A stretch of 64,000 nt of DNA. It comes from Streptomyces sp. APSN-46.1. GTDB lineage: Bacteria; Actinomycetota; Actinomycetes; Streptomycetales; Streptomycetaceae. The notes below the pieces were generated by a model. That model saw only the letters and a list, made by a program, of their open reading frames with translations. It searched no databases and was not told the origin of the DNA. A program made the translations under genes and the position numbers. Of this stretch, positions 39,308 to 48,245 are shown piece after piece (position 1 is the stretch's first letter; every line of letters begins with the position of its first letter). The stretch spans positions 1 to 64,000 of the forward strand of contig NZ_JALGRF010000007.1 in the NCBI RefSeq assembly GCF_022815725.1. The letters run 5' to 3'.

Positions 39308-42300
39308 CTACTTTTCGGTGACGCCCGCCGAGTCGAAGGTGGCGACCTCGTGCATCGCGCGGGCCGCGCTCTGGACCAGGGGGAGCGCCAGCAGCGCGCC
39401 CGTGCCCTCGCCGAGGCGGAGGTCCAGGTCGACCAGGGGCCGAAGGCCGAGCTTGTTCAGGGCCGCCACATGGCCCGGCTCCGCGCTGCGGTGGCCCGCG
39501 ATGCAGGCGGAGAGGGACTCCGGGGCGATGGCGCGGGCGACCAGGGCCGCCGCTCCGGCGCTGACGCCGTCCAGGATCACCGGGGTGCGCAGGGACGCGC
39601 CGCCGAGGAGGAGACCCACGATGGCCGCGTGCTCCAGGCCGCCGATCGCCGCCAGGACCCCGATCGGGTCCGCCGGGTCCGGCTGGTGGAGTTCGAGGGC
39701 GCGGCGTACGACCTCGACCTTGCGGGCGTGGGTCTCGTCGTTGATGCCCGTACCGCGGCCGGTGACCTCGGACGGGTCCACTCCGGTGAACACCGAGATC
39801 AGGGCCGCCGAGACCGTGGTGTTGGCGATGCCCATCTCGCCCGTGAGGAGCGCCTTGTTGCCCGCCGCGACCAGGTCGCGGGCCGTCTCGATGCCGACCT
39901 CGATGGCCGCGATGGCCTCCTCGCGGGTCATCGCCGGGCCGGTGGAGAGGTCCGCGGTGCCCGGGCGGACCTTGCGCGGGAGCAGGCCCGGCGTGGCCGG
40001 GAGGTCGCCGGCGACGCCGACGTCGATCACGCAGACCTCCGCGCCCACCTGGTTGGCGAACGCGTTGCAGACCGCTCCGCCACCGAGGAAATTGGCCACC
40101 ATCTGCTGGGTGACCTCCTGGGGCCAGGGGGTGACCCCCTGCGCGTGCACGCCGTGGTCACCCGCGAAGATCGCGACCGCCGCGGGCTCCGGGATCGGCG
40201 GCGGGCAGACCCGGGACAGCCCGCTGAGCTGCGCCGAGATGATTTCGAGCATGCCCAGGGCCCCGGCGGGCTTGGTCATGCGCTTCTGCCGCTCCCACGC
40301 CTCGCCCAGCGCCTTCGCGTCGAGCGGGCGGATGCTGGCGACGGTCTCCGAGAGCAGGTCGTGCGGCGCCTCGCCGGGCAGCGCGCGGCGGCCGTACGTC
40401 TCCTCGTGCACGACCCACGCCAGCGGCCGGCGCTGCGACCAGCCGGCCTGCGCGAGCTCGGGCTCCTTCGGGAACTCGTCGACGTAGCCGACGCACAGGT
40501 ACGCCACGACCTCCAGGTGCTCCGGCAGACCCAGCGCGCGCACCATCTCGCGCTCGTCGAAGAAGCTGACCCAGCCGACGCCGAGGCCTTCGGCGCGCGC
40601 GGCGAGCCAGAGGTTCTCGACGGCGAGGGCCGAGGAGTAAGGGGCCATCTGCGGCTGGGTGTGCCGGCCGAGGGTGTGGCGGCCGCCGCGGGTTGGATCG
40701 GCGGTGACGACGATGTTCACCGGGGTGTCGAGGATGGCCTCGATCTTGAGTTCCTTGAACTGCTTCGCCCGGCCCTTGGGGAGCGACTTGGCGTAGGCCT
40801 CGCGCTGGCGCTGGGCGAGCTCGTGCATCGTCCGGCGGGTTTCGGCCGATCGGATGACGACGAAGTCCCAGGGCTGGGAGTGGCCCACGCTGGGGGCGGT
40901 GTGCGCCGCCTCCAGGACGCGGAGCAGCACCTCGTGCGGGATCGGGTCGGTGCGGAAGCCCTTGCGGATGTCCCGGCGTTCGCGCATCACGCGCAGGACG
41001 GCCTCGCGCTCGGCGTCGGCGTACGCGGGAGCCGGGTCGCCTGCGGCGGGCGGGACGGGTACGGGGTCGCCTGCGGCGGGCGCGACGGGTACGGGCCCGG
41101 TGGGTACGGGCTCGCCTGCGGCGGGCTCGGTGTCGGCCGGGTCGCCTGCGGCGGGCGGGACGGGTACGGGGTCGCCTGCGGCGGGCAGGACGGGTACAGG
41201 CTCGCCTGCGGCGGGCACGGCGTGCGCGGGCTCGCCTGCCGCGGGCGCGACGTGCGCGGGTTCGCCTGCGGCCGGCACGGCGTGCGCAGGTTCGGCTGCG
41301 GCGGGCGCGGCGTGCACGGGTTCGCCTGCGGCGGGCACGGCAAGTGCGGGTTCGCCTGCGGCGGGCACGGCGTGCGCGGGCTCGCCTGCCGCCGGCACGG
41401 CAAGTGCGGGCTCGCCTGCCGCGGGCTCGGTGTCGGCGGGTGCGGCTGCGGCCGGCACAGCGGGTTCGCCTGCGGCGGGCACGGCCGGTTCGACTGCGGC
41501 GGGTACGGCGTGCGCGGGCTCGCCTGCGGCCGGCACGGCAAGTGCGGGCTCGCCTGCGGCCGGCACGGCAAATGCGGGCTCGCCTGCGGCCGGCACGGCA
41601 AATGCGGGCTCGCCTGCGGCCGGCACGGCCGGTTCGACTGCGGCGTGCGCGGGGTCGCCTGCGGCCGGCACGGCAAGTGCGGGTTCGCCTGCGGCGGGCA
41701 CGGCCGGTTCGACTGCGGCGGGTACGGCGTGCGCGGGGTCGCCTGCGGCCAGGACGGCAAGTGCGGGCTCGCCTGCGGCCGGCACGGCCGGTTCGGCTGC
41801 GGCCGGCACGGCGTGCGCGGGGTCGCCTGCGGCGGGCGCGGCCGGGGCGGGCTCGGGGGCCGGCTGGGCGGTGGTGACCTCGGGATCGACGGGGGCGGGC
41901 TGGGGCGCCGGGGGCTGAACTGCCGCTTCCGCGGGCAGCTCCGGCTCCGGGGCGGCCTCCGCCGGCTCCGCGACCTCGGGCTCCGGGGTAACGGCGAGGG
42001 CGGCAGGCGCTTCCGCCGCCAGGGGAGCCGCGGCGGCGACCGGCTGCTCCGGTTCCGGCTCGGCCTGCGCCTCGGCCTCGGGAGCCGGGACCGGGGGGAC
42101 CGGGTCCGGGGCCCACGGGGTCCCGGCCTGCGGCGGCGCGGCTGACGGGTCCACGGCGGTTTCCGCGCGCGGGATGTCCAGGTACTCCGGACCCGTGGTC
42201 GGCGGCCCGGGCTGACGCACCGGAACCGGCGTGGGCTGGGCGGCGGGTGCCATCGGCGCGGCCGGGCCCCGGTCCGCGAGGGAACGTACGACTCCGCCGG

Positions 42301-42835
42301 CCTCGGGCACGGGCGGGCCCATGTGCAGCGGGCGGCGCGCCGGGGTCACCGGAGGCGCCGCCTGCGGGGCGGCGGGCGGCGGGACCACCAGGCCGCCGAG
42401 GTCGAGCGCGCCGGTGTCCCGGCCACCCGCCTCGTGCGCGCCCGTGCTGTACGCGGGCTCGGGGAAGGAGGGCTCGGGGAAGGAAGGCTCGGGGAACGGC
42501 TGTTCGGGGAACCCGGGGTACTGGGCGTAGGGCGCGGGCGGCGCGTCCGTGTATTCGGGGTATTCGGTCGCCACGGGGAAGGACGGCACCGGCGGGACCA
42601 GCTGCGGGTCACTCCACGCGCCCTGTCCGCTGGGCATCAGGAGCAGTTCCTCGTCCTCCGGCTCGGCCGGGTTGTCCATGAGGTCCTGGAAGGCGTAGCC
42701 CGCGGGGGCGGAAGGAGTCGGGACCTGCATCGGGTGCGGCACCTGCGCCTGGACCGGAGCGGGGATACCCTGCTGATCCACCATGCCCGCGTTGTCCGGG
42801 AGCCCCTCGCCCGGGACCTGGCCGGTGTCAGTCAT
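39308..42835 (-). CDS. BluB-CobT fusion with long repetitive N-terminal region
   Basis: 1175 residues in three parts. Residues 1-604 are disordered, Pro/Ala/Glu-rich, with 22 copies of AAG(E/D)P in units such as AVPAAGEPAL. Residues about 605-820 are BluB, the flavin-destroying enzyme that makes 5,6-dimethylbenzimidazole (RRDIRKGFRTDP, EAAHTAPSVGHSQPWDF). Residues about 825-1175 are CobT, nicotinate-nucleotide-dimethylbenzimidazole phosphoribosyltransferase (MTKPAGALGMLE, AGDHGVHAQGVTPWPQEVT, catalytic Glu in RLGEGTGALLALPL). Product of BluB is substrate of CobT, so fusion gives lower-ligand synthesis and activation. ATG with GAGGGG five bases upstream. Confidence 0.93.
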   Translation of the reverse strand: MTDTGQVPGEGLPDNAGMVDQQGIPAPVQAQVPHPMQVPTPSAPAGYAFQDLMDNPAEPEDEELLLMPSGQGAWSDPQLVPPVPSFPVATEYPEYTDAPPAPYAQYPGFPEQPFPEPSFPEPSFPEPAYSTGAHEAGGRDTGALDLGGLVVPPPAAPQAAPPVTPARRPLHMGPPVPEAGGVVRSLADRGPAAPMAPAAQPTPVPVRQPGPPTTGPEYLDIPRAETAVDPSAAPPQAGTPWAPDPVPPVPAPEAEAQAEPEPEQPVAAAAPLAAEAPAALAVTPEPEVAEPAEAAPEPELPAEAAVQPPAPQPAPVDPEVTTAQPAPEPAPAAPAAGDPAHAVPAAAEPAVPAAGEPALAVLAAGDPAHAVPAAVEPAVPAAGEPALAVPAAGDPAHAAVEPAVPAAGEPAFAVPAAGEPAFAVPAAGEPALAVPAAGEPAHAVPAAVEPAVPAAGEPAVPAAAAPADTEPAAGEPALAVPAAGEPAHAVPAAGEPALAVPAAGEPVHAAPAAAEPAHAVPAAGEPAHVAPAAGEPAHAVPAAGEPVPVLPAAGDPVPVPPAAGDPADTEPAAGEPVPTGPVPVAPAAGDPVPVPPAAGDPAPAYADAEREAVLRVMRERRDIRKGFRTDPIPHEVLLRVLEAAHTAPSVGHSQPWDFVVIRSAETRRTMHELAQRQREAYAKSLPKGRAKQFKELKIEAILDTPVNIVVTADPTRGGRHTLGRHTQPQMAPYSSALAVENLWLAARAEGLGVGWVSFFDEREMVRALGLPEHLEVVAYLCVGYVDEFPKEPELAQAGWSQRRPLAWVVHEETYGRRALPGEAPHDLLSETVASIRPLDAKALGEAWERQKRMTKPAGALGMLEIISAQLSGLSRVCPPPIPEPAAVAIFAGDHGVHAQGVTPWPQEVTQQMVANFLGGGAVCNAFANQVGAEVCVIDVGVAGDLPATPGLLPRKVRPGTADLSTGPAMTREEAIAAIEVGIETARDLVAAGNKALLTGEMGIANTTVSAALISVFTGVDPSEVTGRGTGINDETHARKVEVVRRALELHQPDPADPIGVLAAIGGLEHAAIVGLLLGGASLRTPVILDGVSAGAAALVARAIAPESLSACIAGHRSAEPGHVAALNKLGLRPLVDLDLRLGEGTGALLALPLVQSAARAMHEVATFDSAGVTEK
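41030..41860. repeat. degenerate 30-bp tandem repeat array in bluB-cobT
   Basis: The plus strand shows dozens of GCCTGCGGC or GCCTGCCGC words spaced by multiples of 3, mostly 30 bases apart, encoding on the minus strand AAG(E/D)P units with spacers such as ALAV, HAV and VPV. Typical of replication slippage; unit number should differ between strains. Confidence 0.85.
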
Positions 42836-43103
42836 GCGTACCCCTCGCCCATCGGTGTTGCCTCTTCGATCGCCCGGTCGCCCACAGGGCCCGCCGCGCG
42901 GAGTTTGCCGTACGGGGTCGCCGTGCGACGCGAACGCCTCACGGACGCCCGCACAACAACCAGTAAGCATTGTCGCGCTCGTCGGCCGCAATGGCGGCCA
43001 GAACCGGCACGGTCCGCTGTGGACTGCGCCACGTCGCGCGCCCCGCGTACCGCCTCGTCGCCGTCGTGCCCGGACGTCCAGGGCAGTACGACGATCGGCC
43101 AGC

Positions 43104-44330
43104 CTACCCCGGGCCCTCCCGCCAGCGGTTCACGGGGCGTTCGGCCGCCAGCAGGAAGACGACGGATCGGTCCTGTTCGGCCCAGGTGCGCGGGTCGAGG
43201 CCCACGGACTGGAGCAGTGCGCACTCGACGGCGTACCCGTGTTCGGTGAGTGCGCGGCCGATCGCCTCCGCTTCGTCGCGCGACGAGGCGTGGCTGACGA
43301 TCCGTTCGGGACGGCGGTCGGCGACGGCCGCGACGACCTCGGCTCCCCCGCCGCCGACGCGGACGACGTCGGGTTCGGGCAGGTCCTCCAGTACGTGCGG
43401 GGCTCGCCCGGCGACGACCTGGATCTGTACGCCTCGCTTGCGGGCGGCGGCAGTTACGCGTTCGCAGGCGTGCGGGTCGGCGTCCACCGCGATGACGGCG
43501 GCGCCGAGCGCGGCGGCGTCCACGGACAGGGCGCCCGAGCCGGCTCCGATGTCCCAGACGAGGTCGCCGGTGCGCGGGCCGAGGCGGGCGAGTTGGGCGG
43601 CGCGCAGCGGAGCGGACTCCCCTTCTCCCACGGCGTCCGGCTGCGGCCGGGCCCAGCCTCGCGGGCCGGTCTGGCCGGGGGTCTGGCCGAGCAGCCAGCC
43701 GGAGTCGGGGGCGGTGGCCGGCTGGCCGGCGCCGCCGATGACGATGACGACGTTGGGGTCGCGCCAGGTGTGGTCGGCGGCCTTGTCGGAGGTGAGGACG
43801 CTCACCTGTTCCCCGGCGGTGCCGAGTTCCTCGCAGATGACGAACGTGCGGTGGACTCCGTCGAGCAGCAGCGCGAGTTCGGCGGGTCCGGCGCCGGGCG
43901 AGGTGAGGACGGCGACCTTGCTGTGGGCGCGGATGACGTTGACGGCGCGGCGCAGGGTGCGGGGGTGGGCGACGACGACCTGGGCGTCGTCCCAGGGCAT
44001 CCCGGCGCGGGCGAAGGCGGCGGCGACGGAGGAGACGGCGGGGACGACCTCGACCTCCAGGCCGTGCTCCGGGGCGCGCAGGGTGCGTACGACGCCGAAG
44101 AAGCCGGGGTCTCCGTCGGCGAGGACCACGGCGGTCCCGCGGTGGCCGGCGATGCGCCGGGCGGCGAGGCCCAGGCTGCCGAGGCGGATGCGTTCGGCGG
44201 TCGGCGGGACTTCGGGAAGCGCGAGGTGGTGCGCGGCGCCGGCCACCAGGGTGGCGGCGGAGAGCGCGGACCGGGCGGCCGCTGTCAGGGGGGAGCCGTC
44301 CCAGCCGATCACCGTGACCCGGTCGGCCAT
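43104..44330 (-). CDS. cobL: precorrin-6Y C5,15-methyltransferase (decarboxylating), CbiE-CbiT fusion
   Basis: 408 residues. Residues 1-200 are CbiE-like (VTVIGWDGSPL, VVLADGDPGFFGVVRTL, MPWDDAQVVVAHPR); residues about 240-400 are CbiT-like with the SAM motif VWDIGAGSGALSVDAAALGA and VRVGGGGAEVV. CobL methylates C5 and C15 and decarboxylates the acetate side chain. The linker contains LLGQTPGQTGPRGWARPQPD. Followed by bluB-cobT after 268 bases. ATG start. Confidence 0.93.
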   Translation of the reverse strand: MADRVTVIGWDGSPLTAAARSALSAATLVAGAAHHLALPEVPPTAERIRLGSLGLAARRIAGHRGTAVVLADGDPGFFGVVRTLRAPEHGLEVEVVPAVSSVAAAFARAGMPWDDAQVVVAHPRTLRRAVNVIRAHSKVAVLTSPGAGPAELALLLDGVHRTFVICEELGTAGEQVSVLTSDKAADHTWRDPNVVIVIGGAGQPATAPDSGWLLGQTPGQTGPRGWARPQPDAVGEGESAPLRAAQLARLGPRTGDLVWDIGAGSGALSVDAAALGAAVIAVDADPHACERVTAAARKRGVQIQVVAGRAPHVLEDLPEPDVVRVGGGGAEVVAAVADRRPERIVSHASSRDEAEAIGRALTEHGYAVECALLQSVGLDPRTWAEQDRSVVFLLAAERPVNRWREGPG

Positions 44331-44418
44331 CGTCGTCAGTCTCCAGAGGTGGGGGCAGGCGTGGATGTGGGCAGGCGCGGAGGGTGCGGGGTTACGGTGA
44401 GACTACCTGGTCATCGGG

Positions 44419-45120
44419 TCAGTTCCAGTCGGTGGAGACCGCGTACCCGTTCGCGTCCGAGCGGCGGCCGAAGTCGTATCCGTCGTAGCCCTCGGAGTAG
44501 TCGGAGTAGCCGTCCCGGTATCCGTCGGTTCCGTCGTAGCCGTCGAGGTCCTCGGGGACGAGGCTCCAAACGATGAGGTCGGTCCGGGTGTCGGTCCAGG
44601 AGCCGTCGGCCGTCTGGGTGCGCACTATCCACGCGTTGCGGAGCACGCCCTCACTGATGCAGCCGATCTTCTGAGCCACCTGCTGGGAGGCGGTGTTGTC
44701 GGCGGCGGTGCGCAGTTCGAGGCGTTCGAAGCGCTGGTCCCGGAAGAGCCACTGGGCGACGGCGAGCACGGACTCGCTGGCGTAGCCCTCGCCGCGGGCC
44801 CAGGGGGCGGTGACGTATCCGACCTCGGTGGAGCGGGTGCGCCAGTTGGTGTTCTGGAGGTGGACGATGCCGACCAGGCGCTGGGTGAGGAATTCGGTGA
44901 CGGCGAGGACGATGCCGCGGCCCTCGGTGCGCTCCGCGTGGGAGTCCCGGGTGGCCCAGCTCCGCGCGTCGGCGTGGGTGTAGGGGTGGGGGACGGAGGT
45001 CCAGGCGGTGACGTGCTCGTCGTTCATCATCTCGGCGAGCGCGGTGACGTCGTCTTCCTCGAAGGCGCGCAGCACCAGCCGGTCCGTGCTGATGGTGACG
45101 TCCGGGAAGGTGGTAGTCAT
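44419..45120 (-). CDS. RimJ/RimL-type GNAT acetyltransferase with Tyr/Asp/Gly tail
   Basis: 233 residues. Standard Rim-type GNAT: ISTDRLVLRAFEEDDVTALAEM, TEVGYVTAPWARGEGYASES, RLELRTAADNTASQQVAQKIG. The last 45 residues are unusual: DGYDGTDGYRDGYSDYSEGY repeats of Tyr-Asp-Gly type without hydrophobic core, likely disordered. ATG 45120 has GGAG six bases upstream; ATG 45132 is possible. Confidence 0.88.
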   Translation of the reverse strand: MTTTFPDVTISTDRLVLRAFEEDDVTALAEMMNDEHVTAWTSVPHPYTHADARSWATRDSHAERTEGRGIVLAVTEFLTQRLVGIVHLQNTNWRTRSTEVGYVTAPWARGEGYASESVLAVAQWLFRDQRFERLELRTAADNTASQQVAQKIGCISEGVLRNAWIVRTQTADGSWTDTRTDLIVWSLVPEDLDGYDGTDGYRDGYSDYSEGYDGYDFGRRSDANGYAVSTDWN

Positions 45121-45264
45121 GCGCAGCTCCATGCCTGAGACCGTGGTGCGACCGTGATGCGATGCGACCGTGGTGCGGGACCGTTCATGCGGGTCGTAGG
45201 CCACAGCATGCAGCATCGGCGGCGGGATGCGCATGGCCGGGGCTGCCCGGAAGCGGGCACGGCT

Positions 45265-45297
45265 CGGCCCCGCCCGCCACGAGGGCGTGCGGGGCCG
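45265..45297 (-). terminator. terminator after metQ
   Basis: CGGCCCCGC (45265-45273) pairs with GCGGGGCCG (45289-45297), about 50 bases downstream of the metQ stop on the minus strand. Confidence 0.6.
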
Positions 45298-45347
45298 GAT
45301 TGCCCGTGTTTGTCAGGCGTGTTCGTCAGGCGGTTCTCAGCGGCTCA

Positions 45348-46214
45348 TCAGGAGGCGGCGGGGGCTCCGGCGGCCGGGACGACCGAGCCCTGGTACTTCT
45401 CCTCGATGAACTTCTTGACCTCGTCGGAGCCGAGGAGCTTGGCGAGCTTCTCGATGCGCGGGTCCTTCTCGTTGCCGGCCTTCACCGCGAGGAAGTTGGC
45501 GTACGGGTTGCCCTCGGACTTCTCCAGGACCAACGCGTCCTCGGCGGGCTTGAGGTCGGCCTCGATGGCGTAGTTGCCGTTGATGACGGCGGCGTCCACG
45601 TCGTTCAGGGCGCGCGGGACGGTGGCGGCCTCCAGCTCCTTGAACTCCAGGCCCTTCTTGTCGGTGATGTCGGACAGCTTGGCGCTGGTGCCGACACCCT
45701 CCTTGAGGGTGATCAGGTTGTTCGCGGCGAGCAGCTGGAGCGCGCGGCCCTCGTTGGTGGTGTCGTTGGGGACGGCGACGGTCTGGCCGGGCTTGATGTC
45801 GCCGATGGCCTTGACCTTCTTGGAGTAGAGGCCGAGGGGCTCCAGGTGCACGTTCACGACGGGCACGATGTGCGTGCCGTTCTTCTTGTTGAAGTCGTCG
45901 AGGTACGGCTTGTGCTGGAAGTAGTTGCCGTCGACCTGGCCCTGCTCGGTGGCGGTGTTGGGCAGGACGTAGTCCGTGAACTCCTTCACCTCCAGCTTGA
46001 GGCCTTCCTTGGCCGCGAGCTTGTCCTTGACGAAGTTCAGAATGTCGGCGTGCGGGCTCGGGGAGGCCGCGATGACGAGCGGCTTGCTCGCGTCGGCCTT
46101 GCCGCCGTCGGCCTTGGTGGAGGACGGGTCCGAGGAGCTGCCGCAGGCGGTGAGGCCGAGGGCGAGCGCGGCGGAGGCGGCGGCGAAAGCGGTGAGCTTG
46201 ATGTTCTTACGCAC
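45348..46214 (-). CDS. metQ: methionine ABC transporter substrate-binding lipoprotein MetQ
   Basis: 288 residues. Lipoprotein signal with lipobox LTAC at about residues 17-20, then the NLPA/MetQ domain (PLVIAASPSPHADILNFVKD, TDYVLPNTATEQGQVDGNYFQHKPYL, VNVHLEPLGLYSKKVK, VAVPNDTTNEGRALQLL). Binds methionine outside the membrane and passes it to MetI. GTG start with AAAGG eight bases upstream. Last gene of metN-metI-metQ. Confidence 0.95.
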   Translation of the reverse strand: MRKNIKLTAFAAASAALALGLTACGSSSDPSSTKADGGKADASKPLVIAASPSPHADILNFVKDKLAAKEGLKLEVKEFTDYVLPNTATEQGQVDGNYFQHKPYLDDFNKKNGTHIVPVVNVHLEPLGLYSKKVKAIGDIKPGQTVAVPNDTTNEGRALQLLAANNLITLKEGVGTSAKLSDITDKKGLEFKELEAATVPRALNDVDAAVINGNYAIEADLKPAEDALVLEKSEGNPYANFLAVKAGNEKDPRIEKLAKLLGSDEVKKFIEEKYQGSVVPAAGAPAAS

Positions 46215-46293
46215 GAAGAGTGCCTTTCTAGCGGGTGTGCGGTGGTGGCCCAAGCACGACAAGTGCGGGCTTCATGGGGGAGAAAGTTCTGTT

Positions 46294-46962
46294 TCAGGCT
46301 GTCCGGCCGCGGCGGGCGAGGATGCGGACCACGCCGTCGCCGGTCAGCTGGATCACGGTGACGAGGACGACCAGGACCACGACGGTGGCGACCATGAAGC
46401 TGGTCTCGAACCGCTGGAAGCCGTAGGTGATGGCCTTGGAGCCGAGTCCCTCGCCGCCGACCGCGCCGGCCATGGCGGAGTAGCCGACCAGGGTGATGAC
46501 GGTGGTGGTGACGCCGGCGACCAGCGAGGGCAGGGCCTGCGGGAGCAGCACCTTGCCGACCAGGGTGGGGATGCCGCCGCCCATCGACTCGACGGCCTCG
46601 ACCAGTCCGTGGTCCACCTCGCGTACGGCCGTCTCGACGAGGCGGGCGAAGAAGGGGATGGCACCGATGGCCAGCGGGACGATCATGGCGGTGGGGCCGA
46701 TGAAGGTGCCGACGACGGCCGTGGTCACCGGGATCAGGAAGATGAGCAGGATGATGAACGGCAGCGAGCGGCCTATGTTCACGATCACGCCGAGGACCTT
46801 GTTGAGCGGCTGGTTCCGCAGGAGGCCGCCCTTGTCGGTGAGGACCAGCAGGATGCCGATGGGCAGTCCGCCGAGGACGGTCACCAGGGTGGACCACAGC
46901 ACCATGTAGAGGGTGTCGTACGTGCCCTGGGTGAGCAGGGGCTGCATCTCGGACCAGGTCAC
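46294..46962 (-). CDS. metI: methionine ABC transporter permease MetI
   Basis: 222 residues, five or six spans, with the cytoplasmic EAA loop (LVEAVESMGGGIPTLVGKVLLPQALP) that contacts MetN. GTG start overlaps the metN stop by four bases. An NIGRSLPFIILLIFLIPVTT segment is typical of MetI. Confidence 0.95.
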   Translation of the reverse strand: MTWSEMQPLLTQGTYDTLYMVLWSTLVTVLGGLPIGILLVLTDKGGLLRNQPLNKVLGVIVNIGRSLPFIILLIFLIPVTTAVVGTFIGPTAMIVPLAIGAIPFFARLVETAVREVDHGLVEAVESMGGGIPTLVGKVLLPQALPSLVAGVTTTVITLVGYSAMAGAVGGEGLGSKAITYGFQRFETSFMVATVVVLVVLVTVIQLTGDGVVRILARRGRTA

Positions 46963-48032
46963 TGGGCACCATCCTTGACGAGCTCGGCGAGCTCGGCGTC
47001 TGCGCTGTCGGTGTCGGTGTCGCTTTCGGGGTCCTCGACGACGTCGACCTGGAGGCCCTGCTCGCGCAGGAAGCCCACCGGCACGACGTTGTCCTCGTAG
47101 CGGCCGGGCAGTTCGATGCGCATCCGGCCGATCTGGCGGCCGGCGACGGTGTCCATCGCGGCGCCGAGGATCGAGATGTCGATGTTGTACGTCCGCGCCA
47201 GCTGGGAGATGACCGGCTGGGTGGCGGCGTCGCCGTGGAAGGTGACGTCCACGACGGTGTGATCGGGGCCGGTGGCGGCGCCGCTGACCGGGAAGAGTTC
47301 GCCGGCGAGCTCGGAGCCGGGGGTGGCGAGCAGTTCGGCGACGGTGCCGGACTCGATGATCCGGCCCCTCTTCATCAGCGCGGCGGAGTCGCAGACGGCC
47401 TTGACCACGTCCATCTCGTGCGTGATGAGCAGGACGGTCAGGCCGAGCTGCCGGTTGAGGTCGCGCAGCAGCTGGAGGATGGAGCGGGTGGTCTCGGGGT
47501 CCAGGGCGCTGGTGGCCTCGTCGGACAGCAGCACCTTGGGGTCTCCGGCCAGGGCGCGGGCGATGCCGACGCGCTGCTTCTGACCGCCGGAGAGCTGGCC
47601 GGGGTAGGCCTTGGCCTTGTCGGAAAGGCCCACGAGGTCGAGGAGTTCGGCGGCCTTGCGGGAGCGCTCACGGCCGGAGATCCCGAGGATCTCCAGGGGC
47701 AGCTCGATGTTGGCCTGTACGGTGCGCGAGGACAGCAGGTTGAAGTGCTGGAAGACCATGCCGATGCGGCTGCGGGCCTCGCGGAGCTCCTTGCCGGCGC
47801 GCCGGCCGCGGCCGGCGAGCGCCGTGAGGTCCACCCCGTCGACGGTCACGGTGCCGGTGGTCGGGCGCTCCAGCAGGTTCACGCAACGGATCAGGGAGGA
47901 TTTGCCGGCGCCGCTCTGGCCGATGACTCCGTAGACCTCGCCCTCGCGGACGTGTAGATCGACGCCGTCCAGGGCGGTGACCTCGCGGCCACGGGACTGG
48001 TAGACCTTCGTGAGGCCCGATGTGGTGATCAC
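46959..48032 (-). CDS. metN: methionine ABC transporter ATPase MetN
   Basis: 357 residues. Walker A GQSGAGKSSL, signature LSGGQKQRVGIARAL, Walker B VLLSDEATSALD, H-loop LLITHEMD. After the ATPase a NIL domain (about 265-340, VDVTFHGDAATQPVISQLART) is present; in known MetN this senses cytoplasmic methionine and inhibits transport. The GTG start follows GGAAAT; the frame extends further upstream without a better start. The gene is preceded by the Cys/Met leader peptide. Confidence 0.95.
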   Translation of the reverse strand: MITTSGLTKVYQSRGREVTALDGVDLHVREGEVYGVIGQSGAGKSSLIRCVNLLERPTTGTVTVDGVDLTALAGRGRRAGKELREARSRIGMVFQHFNLLSSRTVQANIELPLEILGISGRERSRKAAELLDLVGLSDKAKAYPGQLSGGQKQRVGIARALAGDPKVLLSDEATSALDPETTRSILQLLRDLNRQLGLTVLLITHEMDVVKAVCDSAALMKRGRIIESGTVAELLATPGSELAGELFPVSGAATGPDHTVVDVTFHGDAATQPVISQLARTYNIDISILGAAMDTVAGRQIGRMRIELPGRYEDNVVPVGFLREQGLQVDVVEDPESDTDTDSADAELAELVKDGAQ

Positions 48033-48207
48033 AGGATTTCCGTCGCTGTCGAGTGCTCGGCGCAGCGGGTGCCGGGCACGGGGCAAACATCTGGGGACGC
48101 GATACGGGTTGAAACCGGCATGAAGCGACGGTCTCAGCGCGTGCGCGGGGCAGGAGCGGTCCGGGATGCGTCAGGTGTCAGGCGTGACGCGCGGCCGGGC
48201 GCGGCCG

Positions 48208-48229
48208 GTCTCGCTTCGGGGCGCGAGAC
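48208..48229 (-). promoter_or_regulatory. hairpin between leader peptide and metN
   Basis: GTCTCGC (48208-48214) pairs with GCGAGAC (48223-48229), 17 bases after the leader peptide stop on the minus strand. Placed where an attenuator or anti-attenuator would be expected. No U tract follows, so mechanism is open. Confidence 0.45.
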
Positions 48230-48245
48230 GTGCGGAAAGGGGCCC

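Noticed and set aside
41030..41860. CRISPR array
   Set aside because: Repeats are coding, degenerate, lack unique spacers and keep the reading frame; they are tandem protein repeats.
39350..42145. Plus-strand open frame of over 900 codons opposite bluB-cobT
   Set aside because: Antisense shadow of a high-GC repeat-rich gene; the protein is Gly/Arg/Cys-repeat nonsense, while the minus strand encodes intact BluB and CobT domains.
42836..43103. Cobalamin riboswitch upstream of bluB-cobT or cobA
   Set aside because: I looked for the B12 box (GCCACTG-type) and the surrounding helices and found none in 42836-43103 or 38929-39307.
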